In this document: positions 26,598-35,749 of the stretch, one piece after another
Layout of the letters: the number at the start of each line of letters is the position of its first letter
Position numbering within the stretch: position 1 is the first letter of the stretch
Assembly: GCA_963719345.1 (NCBI GenBank)
Contig: CAVRCA010000004.1
Location: 558,001-622,000 of the forward strand
DNA length: 64,000 bases
Source: CAVRCA01 sp963719345
GTDB lineage: Bacteria > Pseudomonadota > Alphaproteobacteria > Acetobacterales > Acetobacteraceae
Reading direction: 5' to 3'
Notes under the pieces: generated by a model
Told to the model about the DNA's origin: nothing
Databases searched by the model: none
Seen by the model: the letters and a program-made list of their open reading frames with translations, nothing else
Position numbers and translations under genes: made by a program

Positions 26598-27863
26598 TCA
26601 GACGCCCAGCAGTCGCCGCCACACCTGCCAGAAACCGCGGATCGCGGCCTCCGTCGCCCGCGTCTCCTGACTGCCGGTGCCGCTGCCGCCCATCTCCACG
26701 ATGGAGGCCTCATCCTCGGCCGCCGCGGCGCCACGCTCGACGAAGTTGCCGATGCAACCATCCTCCATGGACACGAAGCCCGCCGGGCCGGCAAGATTGA
26801 GCTGCTTGAGCCGGCGGCTGCGCATTTCGCCATCGTCATCGGCATAGCCGAGATAGGTCCAGTGCAGATCGGTCCGGCCCAAGCCGCGGGGCAGGAACTG
26901 CCGCAGGGCGATCGCATTCTGCGTCTGCTGCATGACGAAGGTCGGGAATATCGTCAGCAGTTGCTGGCGCACGCGGTCGCCGTGCTCGTCGACGATATCG
27001 AGCAGGCTGGGATCGGCGAGCCGGAAGTCGTCGTCGACCGAGCGCAATCCGTCATAGGCGGTGTCGGAAGTCTGCTCCGGCGCGATCGTCGTCGAGACGC
27101 TGCTGCCGCCGTCCGGGCTGACCAGCAGGCCGCCGCCTTGGCTCAGCCGGTTGATCTTGAACGTGGCGAAGAACAGGTGAAGCAGGCTCGCATGATAGGT
27201 GTCCCGCACGTTCTCCGCATAAAGCTTCCAGTTGTTCGGCAGCACTTCGGTGAAGCGCCCGATGATCTCCAGCTTGCGGCCGTCCAGGACGCGGCGCAGC
27301 TTGCCCAGGATTTCGGGGCCGAGACAGGTCTCCAAGTCCGGGGTCGCGTCGGACAGGGTGCCGAACACCAGGCCGCACAAGACGGTCGTGCGCAGCTTGC
27401 GGGGCGCCAGCGCCTCCGGCCGGCTGGTCGCGGGCATGCCGCCCTTGCCGTTGACGCCGCGACGGAAGGCAACGGATGTCAGGTCGCCGCGCAGGTTGTA
27501 GCGCCAAGCGTGATAGACGCAGGTGAAGTCCGTGGCGCGGCCACCGTCCTCGAAGCAGATCAGCGACCCCCGGTGCGCGCACCGGTTCTCGAAGGCGGCG
27601 ATCGAGCCATCCTCCGTCCGGGCCACGACCACGGGCATACGGCCGACGAAGCTCGTGCGCCAGTCGCCGGGCTCGGCGATCTCATGCTCGAGACAGAGGA
27701 AGTTCCAGACCGGCCCCTCGAACAGCCGCGCCTGCTCGGCCTCCAGCACGGCCGGATCGCGGTAGACCCAGTAGGGGACGCGGGTCAGTCCCTCGGGCCA
27801 GCGGCGTTGACCCGCCGCGTCCAAAAGAGTCGCATCCAGGGGGAGAGCGGCGTCATCGGGCAT
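26598..27863 (-). CDS. Rieske aromatic-ring-hydroxylating oxygenase, alpha subunit (copy 1)
   Basis: Large subunit of a ring-hydroxylating dioxygenase. The 421-aa protein has the Rieske [2Fe-2S] motif CAHRG with CVYHAWRY, and the mononuclear iron motif NWKLYAENVRDTYHASLLH, where Asp and His residues match the E-x3-D-x2-H-x4-H pattern. It resembles the anthranilate (AndAc-type) and salicylate hydroxylase branch by general appearance; the substrate is not proven. GGGAGGT lies 8 nt before the ATG at 27863. It follows the HpaB-like gene in the leftward arm and is a close paralogue of the alpha subunit at 29448, with long shared stretches such as LADPSLLD and AGFVSMEDGCIG. No beta subunit is encoded in this arm. 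Confidence 0.9.
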   Translation of the reverse strand: MPDDAALPLDATLLDAAGQRRWPEGLTRVPYWVYRDPAVLEAEQARLFEGPVWNFLCLEHEIAEPGDWRTSFVGRMPVVVARTEDGSIAAFENRCAHRGSLICFEDGGRATDFTCVYHAWRYNLRGDLTSVAFRRGVNGKGGMPATSRPEALAPRKLRTTVLCGLVFGTLSDATPDLETCLGPEILGKLRRVLDGRKLEIIGRFTEVLPNNWKLYAENVRDTYHASLLHLFFATFKINRLSQGGGLLVSPDGGSSVSTTIAPEQTSDTAYDGLRSVDDDFRLADPSLLDIVDEHGDRVRQQLLTIFPTFVMQQTQNAIALRQFLPRGLGRTDLHWTYLGYADDDGEMRSRRLKQLNLAGPAGFVSMEDGCIGNFVERGAAAAEDEASIVEMGGSGTGSQETRATEAAIRGFWQVWRRLLGV

Positions 27864-27920
27864 GCGTGACCTCCCGGCTCAAGCGCCACAGTTGCAGGAC
27901 GGCGGGGTCGAGGCAAGGGT

Positions 27921-29364
27921 TCAGGCCCGCCGCTCGCCCAGGAAACGCTCGACCAGCCTGTCCGCCTCTCGCCGGTCGCCGCGCATCTGCGCTCCCATCT
28001 GGTTGCGCGCGCCCGAGGTGAGATAGAACCGCTCGTATTGCTCGTTGCGGCCGGCAAGCGCGCTGCGGACGAAATCCCAGCCGAGGCGAAAAATCCGCGC
28101 CCGTCGCTCCGCACTGACCTCGCCCGCCCCGCGCAGATAGGTGTCGATCAGCGGCCGCAGCGCGGGCTCGGCGAACTGGGCGGCGCTCGGCGTCGCCAGC
28201 ACGTTGTGCGAGCCGATCAGGGAAATGATCTCGTTGACCCGGGGAAACCAGAACGGCAGCGTCGCGCGCAAAGCGCCCAATGGCCGCTCGTCGAGAAACC
28301 AGGCGCCGTTGCCGTACTCGTAGCGCTCCCTGTTCGCCGGCGTACACGGCGGCCCGGGTCAACTCGGCGTAGCTCCAGATTTCGCCCAGCATCTGCAACG
28401 TCGTCGGGTCGCTGGCGCCGATCGCCTCGGCCATCCGGTTGGCGAGCCCCCAGGCGAACTCGAGCTTGGTGTGCGCCCGCACCATCGTTTGCTGCATGGC
28501 GTTGCCGCGCCAGCTCGCCGACATCACCGAGTTGTAGACCGGCAGGTTGCCGTCGATGAAAACCCGGTCGCGCGGGACCTCGACGTTGTCGAAGATGACG
28601 AAGGCGTCCTGCTCGTCGAAGCGGCCGGAGAGCGGATGGTCGAAATCATCGCGCGGGAGGGAAAAACTGTCGCGGCAGAGGAATTTGAGGCCCGGCGTGT
28701 CCATCGGAATGCTGAAGGAGAGCGCGTGTGCCCGGCTGGCGTCCGGCATCGGCCGGCTCGGATAAACCGCGATCTCGTCGGAGAACGGCGCGAGCGTCGC
28801 CAGCACCCGCGCGCCGCGCACGAGGATGCCGTGCGCGGTGTCTTTCACCTTGTGCAACTGGGTCGGATCGAGACCGGTCGGCACGTTGCCCTTGGACTTG
28901 TCGACCGTCGCATGGATCAACGTGTGCGTCAGGCTCAGGTCGCGGCGCGCCAGCTCCTTCTGGTAGGCGACCAGGTTCGCCGCACCGTGCTCGTTGCCGT
29001 TGGCGCCCCATTCGTCCGAGCGGCCGGCGAAGCCCGCGAACGTGACGTTCATGTAGTCGGGCGTGCGCCCCATCAATCCCACGGTGAACTCCGCCACCTT
29101 CCGCAGCGCCGCATGGCGGCGTTCGAGGTCGGCTCGGGAGCGCGGGATCATGTGGCTCGCCGCGATCGGCTCGCCGGTCTCGGGATCGGGGATCAGGCAA
29201 ACGTCGGGATATTCGTGCTGCAGGTCGAAGATGGCGGCCAGAGTGTGCGCCGCCCCGCGCGTGGCCGGATGGTCGGCAGGGTCCGACACCCGTTCGCCGC
29301 CCACCCAAAGCTCGCGGTCGTCCCGCAGGCCGCGCAGAAAGGCGGCACCTGTCCGAGCTGGCAT
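27921..29364 (-). pseudogene. HpaB-family flavin-dependent hydroxylase (4-hydroxyphenylacetate 3-hydroxylase-like), frameshifted as sequenced
   Basis: Large oxygenase component of a two-component FADH2-dependent aromatic hydroxylase. Features: MGRTPDYMNVTFAGFAGRSD, AHGILVRGARVLATLAPFSD, FDHPLSGRFDEQDAFVIFDN, VEVPRDRVFIDGNLPVYN. The frame breaks near 28323-28337 after YAGE. The other frame gives RYEYGNGAWFLDERPLG, WFPRVNEIISLIGSHNVL and a C-terminus ending LVERFLGERRA at 27921. Corrected length is about 480 aa, normal for the family. No flavin reductase (HpaC-like) is nearby. First gene of the leftward arm of the divergent cluster; it starts 21 nt from the inverted repeat at 29386. Confidence 0.88.
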
Positions 29365-29385
29365 CGTTCCCTCCCCGTCCGGACA

Positions 29386-29423
29386 CCATTATGTAGCAAC
29401 GGCGGATGAATGCTACATAATGG
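29386..29423. promoter_or_regulatory. Mirror-symmetric divergent promoter/operator (13-bp perfect inverted repeat)
   Basis: CCATTATGTAGCA (29386-29398) and TGCTACATAATGG (29411-29423) form a perfect 13-bp inverted repeat around a 12-bp spacer, in the 83-bp gap between the divergent HpaB-like and Rieske genes. Each arm read outward holds TACATAAT, whose CATAAT could serve as a -10 element, so both arms would have the same promoter and leaders of about 20 nt. The symmetry also suits a dimeric regulator, but none is encoded in the adjacent genes. Confidence 0.65.
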
Positions 29424-29447
29424 ACGCAAAGGGACCGGGAGGGGACC

Positions 29448-30707
29448 ATGCCCGACGCAAATGTCGCCGACGCAAAGCCGGCTTTGCGCGAGGGGAGGCA
29501 GTGGCCGCCCGGCCTGACCAGGGTGCCGTTCTGGCTCTACCAGGACGAGGAGGTGCGCCGAGCGGAACAGGCGCGCATCTTCCAGGGACCGACATGGCAT
29601 TTTCTCTGCCTGGAGCACGAGGTCGCCGGCCCCGGCGACTACCGCACCTGCTTCGTCGGCGACATGCCCGTGATCGTCGTCCGCGGTGAGGACGGCGAGC
29701 TTGGCGCATTCGAGAACCGATGCGCCCATCGCGGCGCGCTGATCGCGTTCGAGGACGGCGGTACGGTGAAAGATTTCACCTGTGTCTATCACTCGTGGCG
29801 TTACGATCTGCGCGGCAATCTCAAATCCGTCGCCTTCAGCCGTGGCGTGAACGGCAAAGGCGGCATGCCAAGCTCGTTCTGCATGGAGCAGCACGGCCCG
29901 CGCAAGCTGCGGGTCGAGACCTTCTGCGGCTTGGTGTTCGGAACCCTCGCCGCCGACGCGCCGTCGCTCGAGGACTACATCGGCCCGTCGATCGCACCGC
30001 GCATCCGGCGTGTGCTGCACAAGCCGGTGGAAGTGATCGGCCGCTTCGTCCAGCCGTTGCCGAACAACTGGAAGCTCTACGCGGAGAACGTCAAGGACAC
30101 CTATCACGCCAGCTTGCTGCATCTCTTTTTCACCACCTTCCGCATCACCCGGTTCAGCCAGGCCGGGGGCATCACGGTGAGCGACGACGGCGCCCATCAT
30201 GCCAGCTCCACGATCGGCCGGCTCGAGGCGCAGGACAGCACCTACAAGGACCAAGCTATTCGTTCCGACAGCGACAGCTTCCGTCTTGCCGACCCGTCCC
30301 TGCTCGACCCGGTCGACGAGTTCGGCGATGGCATCCAGCTGCAGATCCTGACCCTGTTCCCGACCTTCATTTTGCAGCAGGTGCATAATGCGCTGGCGGT
30401 GCGCTACGTCATCCCACGCGGCGTCGACGCGATGGAGCTGCACTGGGTCTATCTCGGCTTCGCCGACGACACCCAAGAAATGCGCACGCGGCGACTCAAG
30501 CAGGCCAATCTGGTCGGACCCGCCGGCTTCGTGTCGATGGAGGACGGCTGCATCGGCGGCTTCGTCCAGCGCGGCGCCATGGCGGCGGCGGAGCTGACCT
30601 CGATCATTGAGATGGGCGGCAGCACGGCCGAGTGTCAGGACACCCGCATCACGGAAGCCGCCGTACGCGGCTTTTGGCAGACCTACCGCGCCCATATGGG
30701 GCTGTGA
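29448..30707 (+). CDS. Rieske aromatic-ring-hydroxylating oxygenase, alpha subunit (copy 2)
   Basis: A 419-aa paralogue of the alpha subunit at 26598. Rieske ligands are in CAHRG and CVYHSWRYDLRG; the mononuclear iron site is in NWKLYAENVKDTYHASLLH. GGGAGGGG lies about 6 nt before the ATG. It leads the rightward operon (alpha, beta, MFS carrier, CoA-transferase) with a 4-nt gap to the beta gene, so alpha and beta probably form an alpha3-beta3-type dioxygenase. No ferredoxin or reductase gene is present, so electron transfer components must be encoded elsewhere. AndAc/salicylate-hydroxylase-like by general appearance; substrate unproven. Confidence 0.92.
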   Translation: MPDANVADAKPALREGRQWPPGLTRVPFWLYQDEEVRRAEQARIFQGPTWHFLCLEHEVAGPGDYRTCFVGDMPVIVVRGEDGELGAFENRCAHRGALIAFEDGGTVKDFTCVYHSWRYDLRGNLKSVAFSRGVNGKGGMPSSFCMEQHGPRKLRVETFCGLVFGTLAADAPSLEDYIGPSIAPRIRRVLHKPVEVIGRFVQPLPNNWKLYAENVKDTYHASLLHLFFTTFRITRFSQAGGITVSDDGAHHASSTIGRLEAQDSTYKDQAIRSDSDSFRLADPSLLDPVDEFGDGIQLQILTLFPTFILQQVHNALAVRYVIPRGVDAMELHWVYLGFADDTQEMRTRRLKQANLVGPAGFVSMEDGCIGGFVQRGAMAAAELTSIIEMGGSTAECQDTRITEAAVRGFWQTYRAHMGL

Positions 30708-30711
30708 GGCC

Positions 30712-31189
30712 ATGACAAACCCGGACCTCTTGTTCCGCCTCGCGGCACTCAACAGCGAGTACGCGAGTTGCCTCAACTCGGACCGGTTGGAGGATTGGCC
30801 CGGCTTCTTCCACAAGCGGTGTCTCTACAAGCTCACCTCGGCCGACAACCACAAGCGCGGCTACGCGGCCGGCGTGATCTACGCCGAACTCGCGGGCGAT
30901 GCTGAGCGACCGGATCGCGGCACTCCGAGAGGCGAACATCTACGAGCGCCAGAGCTATCGCCACATCGTCGGGATGCCGATGCTCCGCTCCGAACAGGGC
31001 GGCCGGATCGGCGCCGAGACACCGTTCCTCGTCGTCCGCACGATGCGCGACGGGCAGATGGACCTGTTCGCAACCGGGCTTTATCTCGACCAGGTGATGC
31101 CGGACGCTGACGGTGCCCTGCGCTTCGCCGAACGCCTGGTGGTATGCGACAGCTCGCGCTTCGACACGCTGGTCGCCATCCCGCTCTGA
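30712..31189 (+). pseudogene. Aromatic-ring-hydroxylating oxygenase beta subunit, frameshifted as sequenced
   Basis: Small subunit with the SnoaL/NTF2-like fold. First part: MTNPDLLFRLAALNSEYAS and CLNSDRLEDWPGFFHKRCLY, then YAAGVIYAELAG. The second part begins MLSDRIAALREANIYERQSY and contains HIVGMPMLRSEQGGRIGAET. One extra base near 30897-30901 (GGCGATG where GGCATG would keep frame) separates them. Corrected length is about 158 aa, normal for the family. It follows the alpha subunit after 4 nt. It is the only beta subunit for two alpha subunits in the window. Confidence 0.88.
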
Positions 31190-31237
31190 ACACCAACTCC
31201 GCTCCGCCGAAAGCAACGATAAGCGAGGGGAAACGGA

Positions 31238-32632
31238 ATGAGTGCGACAACCTTGTCCGCCACGCCGGCCGAGATCACGGCGCGGCTCGATCGACTGCCG
31301 ATGACGAGGCACATCTGGAAGATGGTGACGCTGATCGCCTTGGGCGCGTCGTTCGAGAACTACGACATCTTCTTCACCGGCTACATCGCCCCCGGCCTGT
31401 TCGAGGCAAAAATCCTGACCCCCACGACGGTCGGGCTGTTCGGCACCAGCGGGCTTGCCTCGTTCATCGCCGCGCTGTTCACCGGCTTGTTCATTGGCAC
31501 GCTGGTATTCGCCTTCATCGCCGACAAGTTCGGGCGGCGAGCCGTCTTCACGCTGGCGGCGGTTTGGTACAGCGTCTGCACGGCGGTCCTTGCCTTCCAG
31601 ACATCCGCCGACATGCTCAACCTGTGGCGACTGATCGGCGGCATCGGAATCGGCGTCGAGCTCGTCACGATCAGCACCTACGTGTCCGAACTCGTGCCCA
31701 AATCCGTCCGCGGACGCGCGGTTGCCTTCCAGCAGGGGATCGGCTTCATGGTGGTCCCCCTGGTCGCCCTGTTCGCCTGGCTGCTGGTGCCGCAAAAGCT
31801 GTTCGGGCTGGACGGCTGGCGCTGTGTAGTGCTGATCGGCTCGGTCGGTGCGTTGCTGATCTGGTGGGTTCGCCTCGGGCTGCCGGAGTCGCCGCGATGG
31901 CTGGCGCAGCAGGGCAGGCTCGAGGAGGCGGACCGAGTTATGTGCGCCATCGAGGCGAAGGTGGAGGCCGAGTACGGCAGGACGCTGCCGCCGCCCGAGC
32001 CGCCAATGGCCGAACGGCGGCAACAGGGACGCTACTGGGAGATATTCAGCCCCGAGTACCGGTCACGGACCATCATGATGGTCATCTTCAACTTCTTCCA
32101 GACGATCGGCTTCTACGGCTTCGTCAACTGGGTGCCCACCTTGCTGATCGCCAAGGGGATCACGGTGACGAAGACGCTCCAATACACCTTCATCATCGCG
32201 CTCAGCTTCCCGGTCTGGCCGTTTGTCATGTCGCGCTTCGCCGACCGCATGGAGCGCAAATGGCAGTTGGCCATTGCGTGTACCTCGATTGCCGTGTTCG
32301 GCATCGCGTTCTCGGTCCAGCAGGCGGCGGTTGCGCTGATCGTACTCGGGGTGCTTCAGACGATGGCGAATGCGTGGCTCTCGTTCTCGTTCCACACCTA
32401 CCAGGCCGAGTTGTATCCCACCCGCATTCGGGCACGCGGCTTCGGCTTCGCCTATGCGTGGAGCCGGTTCAGCACGATCTTTACGGGCTTCTTCATCGCC
32501 TTCTTCCTGCGCCACTTCGGAGTGCCCGGCGTGTTCGTGTTCATCGCCGGAGCGATGGCGATCTGCGTGTTCCTGGTCAGTCTGTTCGGCCCGCGCACCA
32601 GCCAGCTTGCGCTGGAAGAAATCTCGCGCTGA
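31238..32632 (+). CDS. MFS transporter, aromatic acid/sugar porter-like
   Basis: A 464-aa, 12-TM carrier. The loop after TM2 reads FAFIADKFGRRAVFTLAAVW and the TM4 region LWRLIGGIGIGVELVTISTY; PKSVRGRAVAFQQGIGF and RGFGFAYAWSRFSTIF match the sugar-porter/aromatic-acid-H+ symporter group. GAGGGG precedes the ATG at 31238. Placed third in the rightward oxygenase operon, it probably imports the aromatic substrate (inference from context). Confidence 0.88.
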   Translation: MSATTLSATPAEITARLDRLPMTRHIWKMVTLIALGASFENYDIFFTGYIAPGLFEAKILTPTTVGLFGTSGLASFIAALFTGLFIGTLVFAFIADKFGRRAVFTLAAVWYSVCTAVLAFQTSADMLNLWRLIGGIGIGVELVTISTYVSELVPKSVRGRAVAFQQGIGFMVVPLVALFAWLLVPQKLFGLDGWRCVVLIGSVGALLIWWVRLGLPESPRWLAQQGRLEEADRVMCAIEAKVEAEYGRTLPPPEPPMAERRQQGRYWEIFSPEYRSRTIMMVIFNFFQTIGFYGFVNWVPTLLIAKGITVTKTLQYTFIIALSFPVWPFVMSRFADRMERKWQLAIACTSIAVFGIAFSVQQAAVALIVLGVLQTMANAWLSFSFHTYQAELYPTRIRARGFGFAYAWSRFSTIFTGFFIAFFLRHFGVPGVFVFIAGAMAICVFLVSLFGPRTSQLALEEISR

Positions 32633-32641
32633 TCTTGCCCG

Positions 32642-33865
32642 ATGACGGAAACGGCGCGCGAGACCAGGCCCAACCTGCCGCTGGCCGGGGTGACGGTGAT
32701 CGACCTCGGCCAGATCTATCAGGGTCCCTACGCGACCATGCTGATGGCCAAGGCGGGGGCCGATGTCGTCAAGGTGGAGCCGCCCGGCGGCGAGCCGATC
32801 CGCGCGCGCACCCGGCTCGGGCGGCAGGCCGCCATCCCGCTCGCCATGCTGAACGCCAACAAGCGTGCCGTCACCCTCAACCTGAAAACCGAGGCCGGTC
32901 GCGCGCTGCTCAAGCGCATGGCCGCCCGCGCCGACGTGCTGCTGGAGAACTATGCGCCGGGCGTGATGGACCGGCTCGGCGTCGGGTGGACCGTGCTGCA
33001 CGAGGTCAACCCGCGCCTCGTCTACGCCTCCGGCACCGGCTACGGTCTGTCCGGGCCGGATCGCGACAGCCTGGCGATGGACATCACGGTGCAGGCCACG
33101 TCCGGCATCATGAGCGTCACCGGGTTCCCGGACGGGCCGCCGACCAAGGCGGGGCCGGCCGTGGTCGATTTCCTGGGAGGCATTCACCTCTATGCCGGCG
33201 TTGTCACTGCGCTCTATGAGCGGCACTTCACCGGCCAGGGCCGGCTGGTCGAAGTGGCGATGCAGGACACGGTGTTTCCGACGCTCGCCTCCAGCCTCGG
33301 CTTCGTCCACCAGACCGGCGGCGAGGTGCCGCCGCGCACCGGCAACCGCCACAGCGGCCTGGCCTCCGCGCCGTACAACGTCTATCGGGCAAAGGACGGC
33401 CACGTCGCGCTGACCTGCGTCGTCGAGGCGCACTGGGCCGGCCTGCTCGAGGCGATGCAACGTCCCGACCTCGCGGCTGATCCGCGCTTTCGCGACAACG
33501 CCAGCCGGGTCGCCAACATGGACGCGACCGACGCCGTGGTGCAGTCGTGGACCGAGACATTGCCGAAGGACGACGTGTTCGCGATCGCCAGGCGGCATCG
33601 GGTCCCCTGCGCGCCGGTCCGCAATCTGCGCGAGGTGATGAACGATCCGCACATGCACGCGCGCGGCATGTTGCATTGGATCGACCACCCGGAATTCGGC
33701 CGCCTCGTCGCGCCGAACAGTCCGCTCCGCCTGCACGGCGCCGACGCCGTGCCGGCGACCCCGAGCCCGCGCCTCGGCGAGCACAATCAGGCCGTCTACG
33801 GCGACTGGCTCGGCTTGGGCGAGGACGAAATGGCGGCGCTGCGCCGCGACGGGGTTATCAGCTGA
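32642..33865 (+). CDS. CaiB/BaiF-family (class III) CoA-transferase
   Basis: A 407-aa CoA-transferase of family III: LAGVTVIDLGQIYQGPYATM, LMAKAGADVVKVEPPGGEPI and LNANKRAVTLNLKTEAGRAL at the N-terminus, and the SGLASAPYNVYRAKDGHVAL and PCAPVRNLREVMNDPHMHAR blocks. The acidic catalytic residue of this family (an Asp in the AMDITVQATSG region) is present. No strong ribosome site; the gene begins 9 nt after the MFS stop. It suggests that a ring-cleavage or side-chain acid intermediate is handled as a CoA thioester, or that aromatic acid activation is part of this route (inference). Confidence 0.93.
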   Translation: MTETARETRPNLPLAGVTVIDLGQIYQGPYATMLMAKAGADVVKVEPPGGEPIRARTRLGRQAAIPLAMLNANKRAVTLNLKTEAGRALLKRMAARADVLLENYAPGVMDRLGVGWTVLHEVNPRLVYASGTGYGLSGPDRDSLAMDITVQATSGIMSVTGFPDGPPTKAGPAVVDFLGGIHLYAGVVTALYERHFTGQGRLVEVAMQDTVFPTLASSLGFVHQTGGEVPPRTGNRHSGLASAPYNVYRAKDGHVALTCVVEAHWAGLLEAMQRPDLAADPRFRDNASRVANMDATDAVVQSWTETLPKDDVFAIARRHRVPCAPVRNLREVMNDPHMHARGMLHWIDHPEFGRLVAPNSPLRLHGADAVPATPSPRLGEHNQAVYGDWLGLGEDEMAALRRDGVIS

Positions 33866-33935
33866 GGGCGAAGTCGGCGCCGCGAGCGGGTTCGCTACGG
33901 AGCATTCCGGACGCCAGCCGGGTTTCAACCCACGG

Positions 33936-35093
33936 TCAGTCGGCGAGCGCCGCGTAAACCATGTTGCGCATCAGCGTGCGGTAGTGCAGCCGCTGCGGTG
34001 CCGACGCCGATTGCAGCATCAGAAGGGCGAACAGGTCGCGAGCCGGGTCCACCCAGAAATAGCTGCCACCGACGCCGCTCCAGAAGAAGTCGCCGCGCGT
34101 GCCCGGGAAGGGAGCCTCGCCGTCCACCATGCGAACCGCAAAACCGAGGCCAAACCCATAGCCCGGACCAGGTGGGTAGTACGCGGCCTGCCGAATGCGG
34201 GAGCCGAGATGGTCGGCCGTCATATAGCGCACGGTCGCCGGGCCGAGGATGCGCTTGCCGTCCAGGCTGCCTCCGTTCAGGAACATGCGCAGGAACCGCC
34301 TGTAGTCGGCGGCGGTGGACACCAGGCCGCCGCCGCCGCTCTGCCGTTGACGGGCGGCGCAGGGATCGAAGAAGCCGGGCCTCGCTCCCGACGACTGCGG
34401 CAGGGGCTGGGCAACGCGGCCGCGGTCGCAGTCCGGTAGCCTGAACCGGGTCTCCGTCATGGCGAGCGGGCCGAGCAAGGTGTCCGTGAGCGCTTCCTGG
34501 AGGTCCTTGCCGGACGCCATTTCGAGTACCCGCCCCAGCACGTCCGTGGCGTGGCTGTAATGCCAGACCGTGCCCGGCTGGTGTTCCAACGGCAGGGCCG
34601 CGAGCCGGTCCACGAAGGCGGCGAGCGGCGCGTCCTCGCCGAGAAAACCGTCCGCGACCAGAGCCCGGTGTGCCGGGCTGTCGCCCATGTAGCCGTACGC
34701 CAGCCCCGCCGTGTGGCGCATCAGATCCTGGATCGTCGGGTGCGCCTCTGCCGGCACCGTGGCCTGTTCGCCGGCTGCCACGCGCAGCTGCGCGAAGGCG
34801 GGGATGAACTCGGCGACCGGCTGGTCGAGGCGAAGCAACCCTTGTTCCACGAGAACCATGGCCGCTGCCGTGACGATCGGTTTGGTCATGGAGTAGATGC
34901 GCCAAACGGCATCCGGTTGCAGCGTGTCGGCGAGCGCGACGTCCCGGAAACCGACGGATTGCTCGTAGACGACGCCGTCATGGTGGCCGACGACCACCGT
35001 GGCGCCCGGGATCAGGCCGGCGGCCACATCCGCTTCGAGACGGGCCCGAAACGCCGCGAGCCGCTCCAAGCACAGGCGGGTCATGCCGATCAT
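33936..35093 (-). CDS. Serine hydrolase of the class C beta-lactamase/esterase family
   Basis: A 385-aa protein with the SxxK nucleophile motif in RIYSMTKPIVTAAAMVLVEQ, followed by HTAGLAYGYMGD, WHYSHATDVLGRVLE (YxN-like YSH) and GGGGLVSTAADYRRFLRMF. The family contains esterases and D-Ala peptidases as well as lactamases; no signal peptide argues against a periplasmic beta-lactamase. Start chosen at 35093 with AGGAG close by; 35084 is an alternative. Convergent with the CoA-transferase, which it may serve as an esterase for ester substrates (inference). Confidence 0.85.
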   Translation of the reverse strand: MIGMTRLCLERLAAFRARLEADVAAGLIPGATVVVGHHDGVVYEQSVGFRDVALADTLQPDAVWRIYSMTKPIVTAAAMVLVEQGLLRLDQPVAEFIPAFAQLRVAAGEQATVPAEAHPTIQDLMRHTAGLAYGYMGDSPAHRALVADGFLGEDAPLAAFVDRLAALPLEHQPGTVWHYSHATDVLGRVLEMASGKDLQEALTDTLLGPLAMTETRFRLPDCDRGRVAQPLPQSSGARPGFFDPCAARQRQSGGGGLVSTAADYRRFLRMFLNGGSLDGKRILGPATVRYMTADHLGSRIRQAAYYPPGPGYGFGLGFAVRMVDGEAPFPGTRGDFFWSGVGGSYFWVDPARDLFALLMLQSASAPQRLHYRTLMRNMVYAALAD

Positions 35094-35455
35094 CTGCTCC
35101 TGAGTTTCAGGGATTGTACGCGGCTGCCGTACGCCGTTTCTCATCCTACCACAAAGGCGCCCCGGGTCACCGGACCTTGTTCCTGTTGTCGATCCAACTA
35201 CCGGAAGAGTTGGGCTAGAATGGTAACTGCCGAAACATGGCTTCATAGCAACGGCAACTACAAGACTGCGAGCAAGTGGCGTCGGGTCCGGGGGTCAAGG
35301 TCTCGCCAGGTGGAGCTGGTCTGGCGACGCTCGTACTCGGCCGCCGTCCCCAGCCTGACAATGCCGGTTCCAGCGACCCAGAGCTGAGCATTCCGCTCGC
35401 CTTCGCGGTCGAACGTTTGCGAAGGTCCGCAAACACCTGACTTTTTGGGTTGTGT
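35094..35455. other. Intergenic stretch of about 360 nt without a convincing gene
   Basis: A 55-codon plus-strand frame from about 35219 (MVTAETWLHSNGNYK...) has no ribosome site or recognisable family and I do not call it. The only structure seen is the hairpin at 35415-35434. Composition is lower in G+C than the neighbouring genes. Confidence 0.5.
35415..35434 (-). terminator. Hairpin downstream of tRNA-Thr
   Basis: GTTTGCG (35415-35421) and CGCAAAC (35428-35434) form a perfect 7-bp stem with a 6-nt loop, about 22 nt beyond the 3' end of the minus-strand tRNA. There is no T-run on the tRNA's strand, so termination is only a suggestion. Confidence 0.35.
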
Positions 35456-35530
35456 TGGTGCCGGGTGGAGGATTTGAACCCCCGGCCTTCGGTTTACAAA
35501 ACCGCTGCACTACCGCTGTGCTAACCCGGC
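35456..35530 (-). tRNA. tRNA-Thr (anticodon TGT)
   Basis: On the minus strand the cloverleaf is complete: acceptor GCCGGGT/ACCCGGC, D stem GCAC/GTGC, anticodon loop TTTGTAA giving anticodon TGT (reads ACA, Thr), T arm with TTCAAAT, discriminator A, and encoded CCA (35456-35458). The first anticodon-stem pair is a G-A mismatch. 75 nt with CCA. Confidence 0.93.
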
Positions 35531-35749
35531 GCCGGCCCGGCTTCTAGCATGACCGCGCCCCGGCGGAAATAATTTCCGCAGCGTACGCGCGCAAGCTTCG
35601 GCCGCGCCGGTCTGCCGCGCAGGAACGACCACCACAACGGCCTCCCTTTTGCGCCGCTTCCGGGCTATGTTGCCGGCCGATCCGAACCCGCCGTGCCTCC
35701 GTGCCCCGGCGTTCTTTAAACCGGCCAGAGCGACAGGAGCGCGCCCATC

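Noticed and set aside
33936..35093. Antibiotic-resistance beta-lactamase call for the serine hydrolase
   Set aside because: SxxK and YSH motifs are shared with esterases of the same family, and there is no export signal, so a resistance role is unsupported.
35219..35387. 55-codon plus-strand ORF before the tRNA
   Set aside because: No ribosome site, family resemblance or context; it may be chance.
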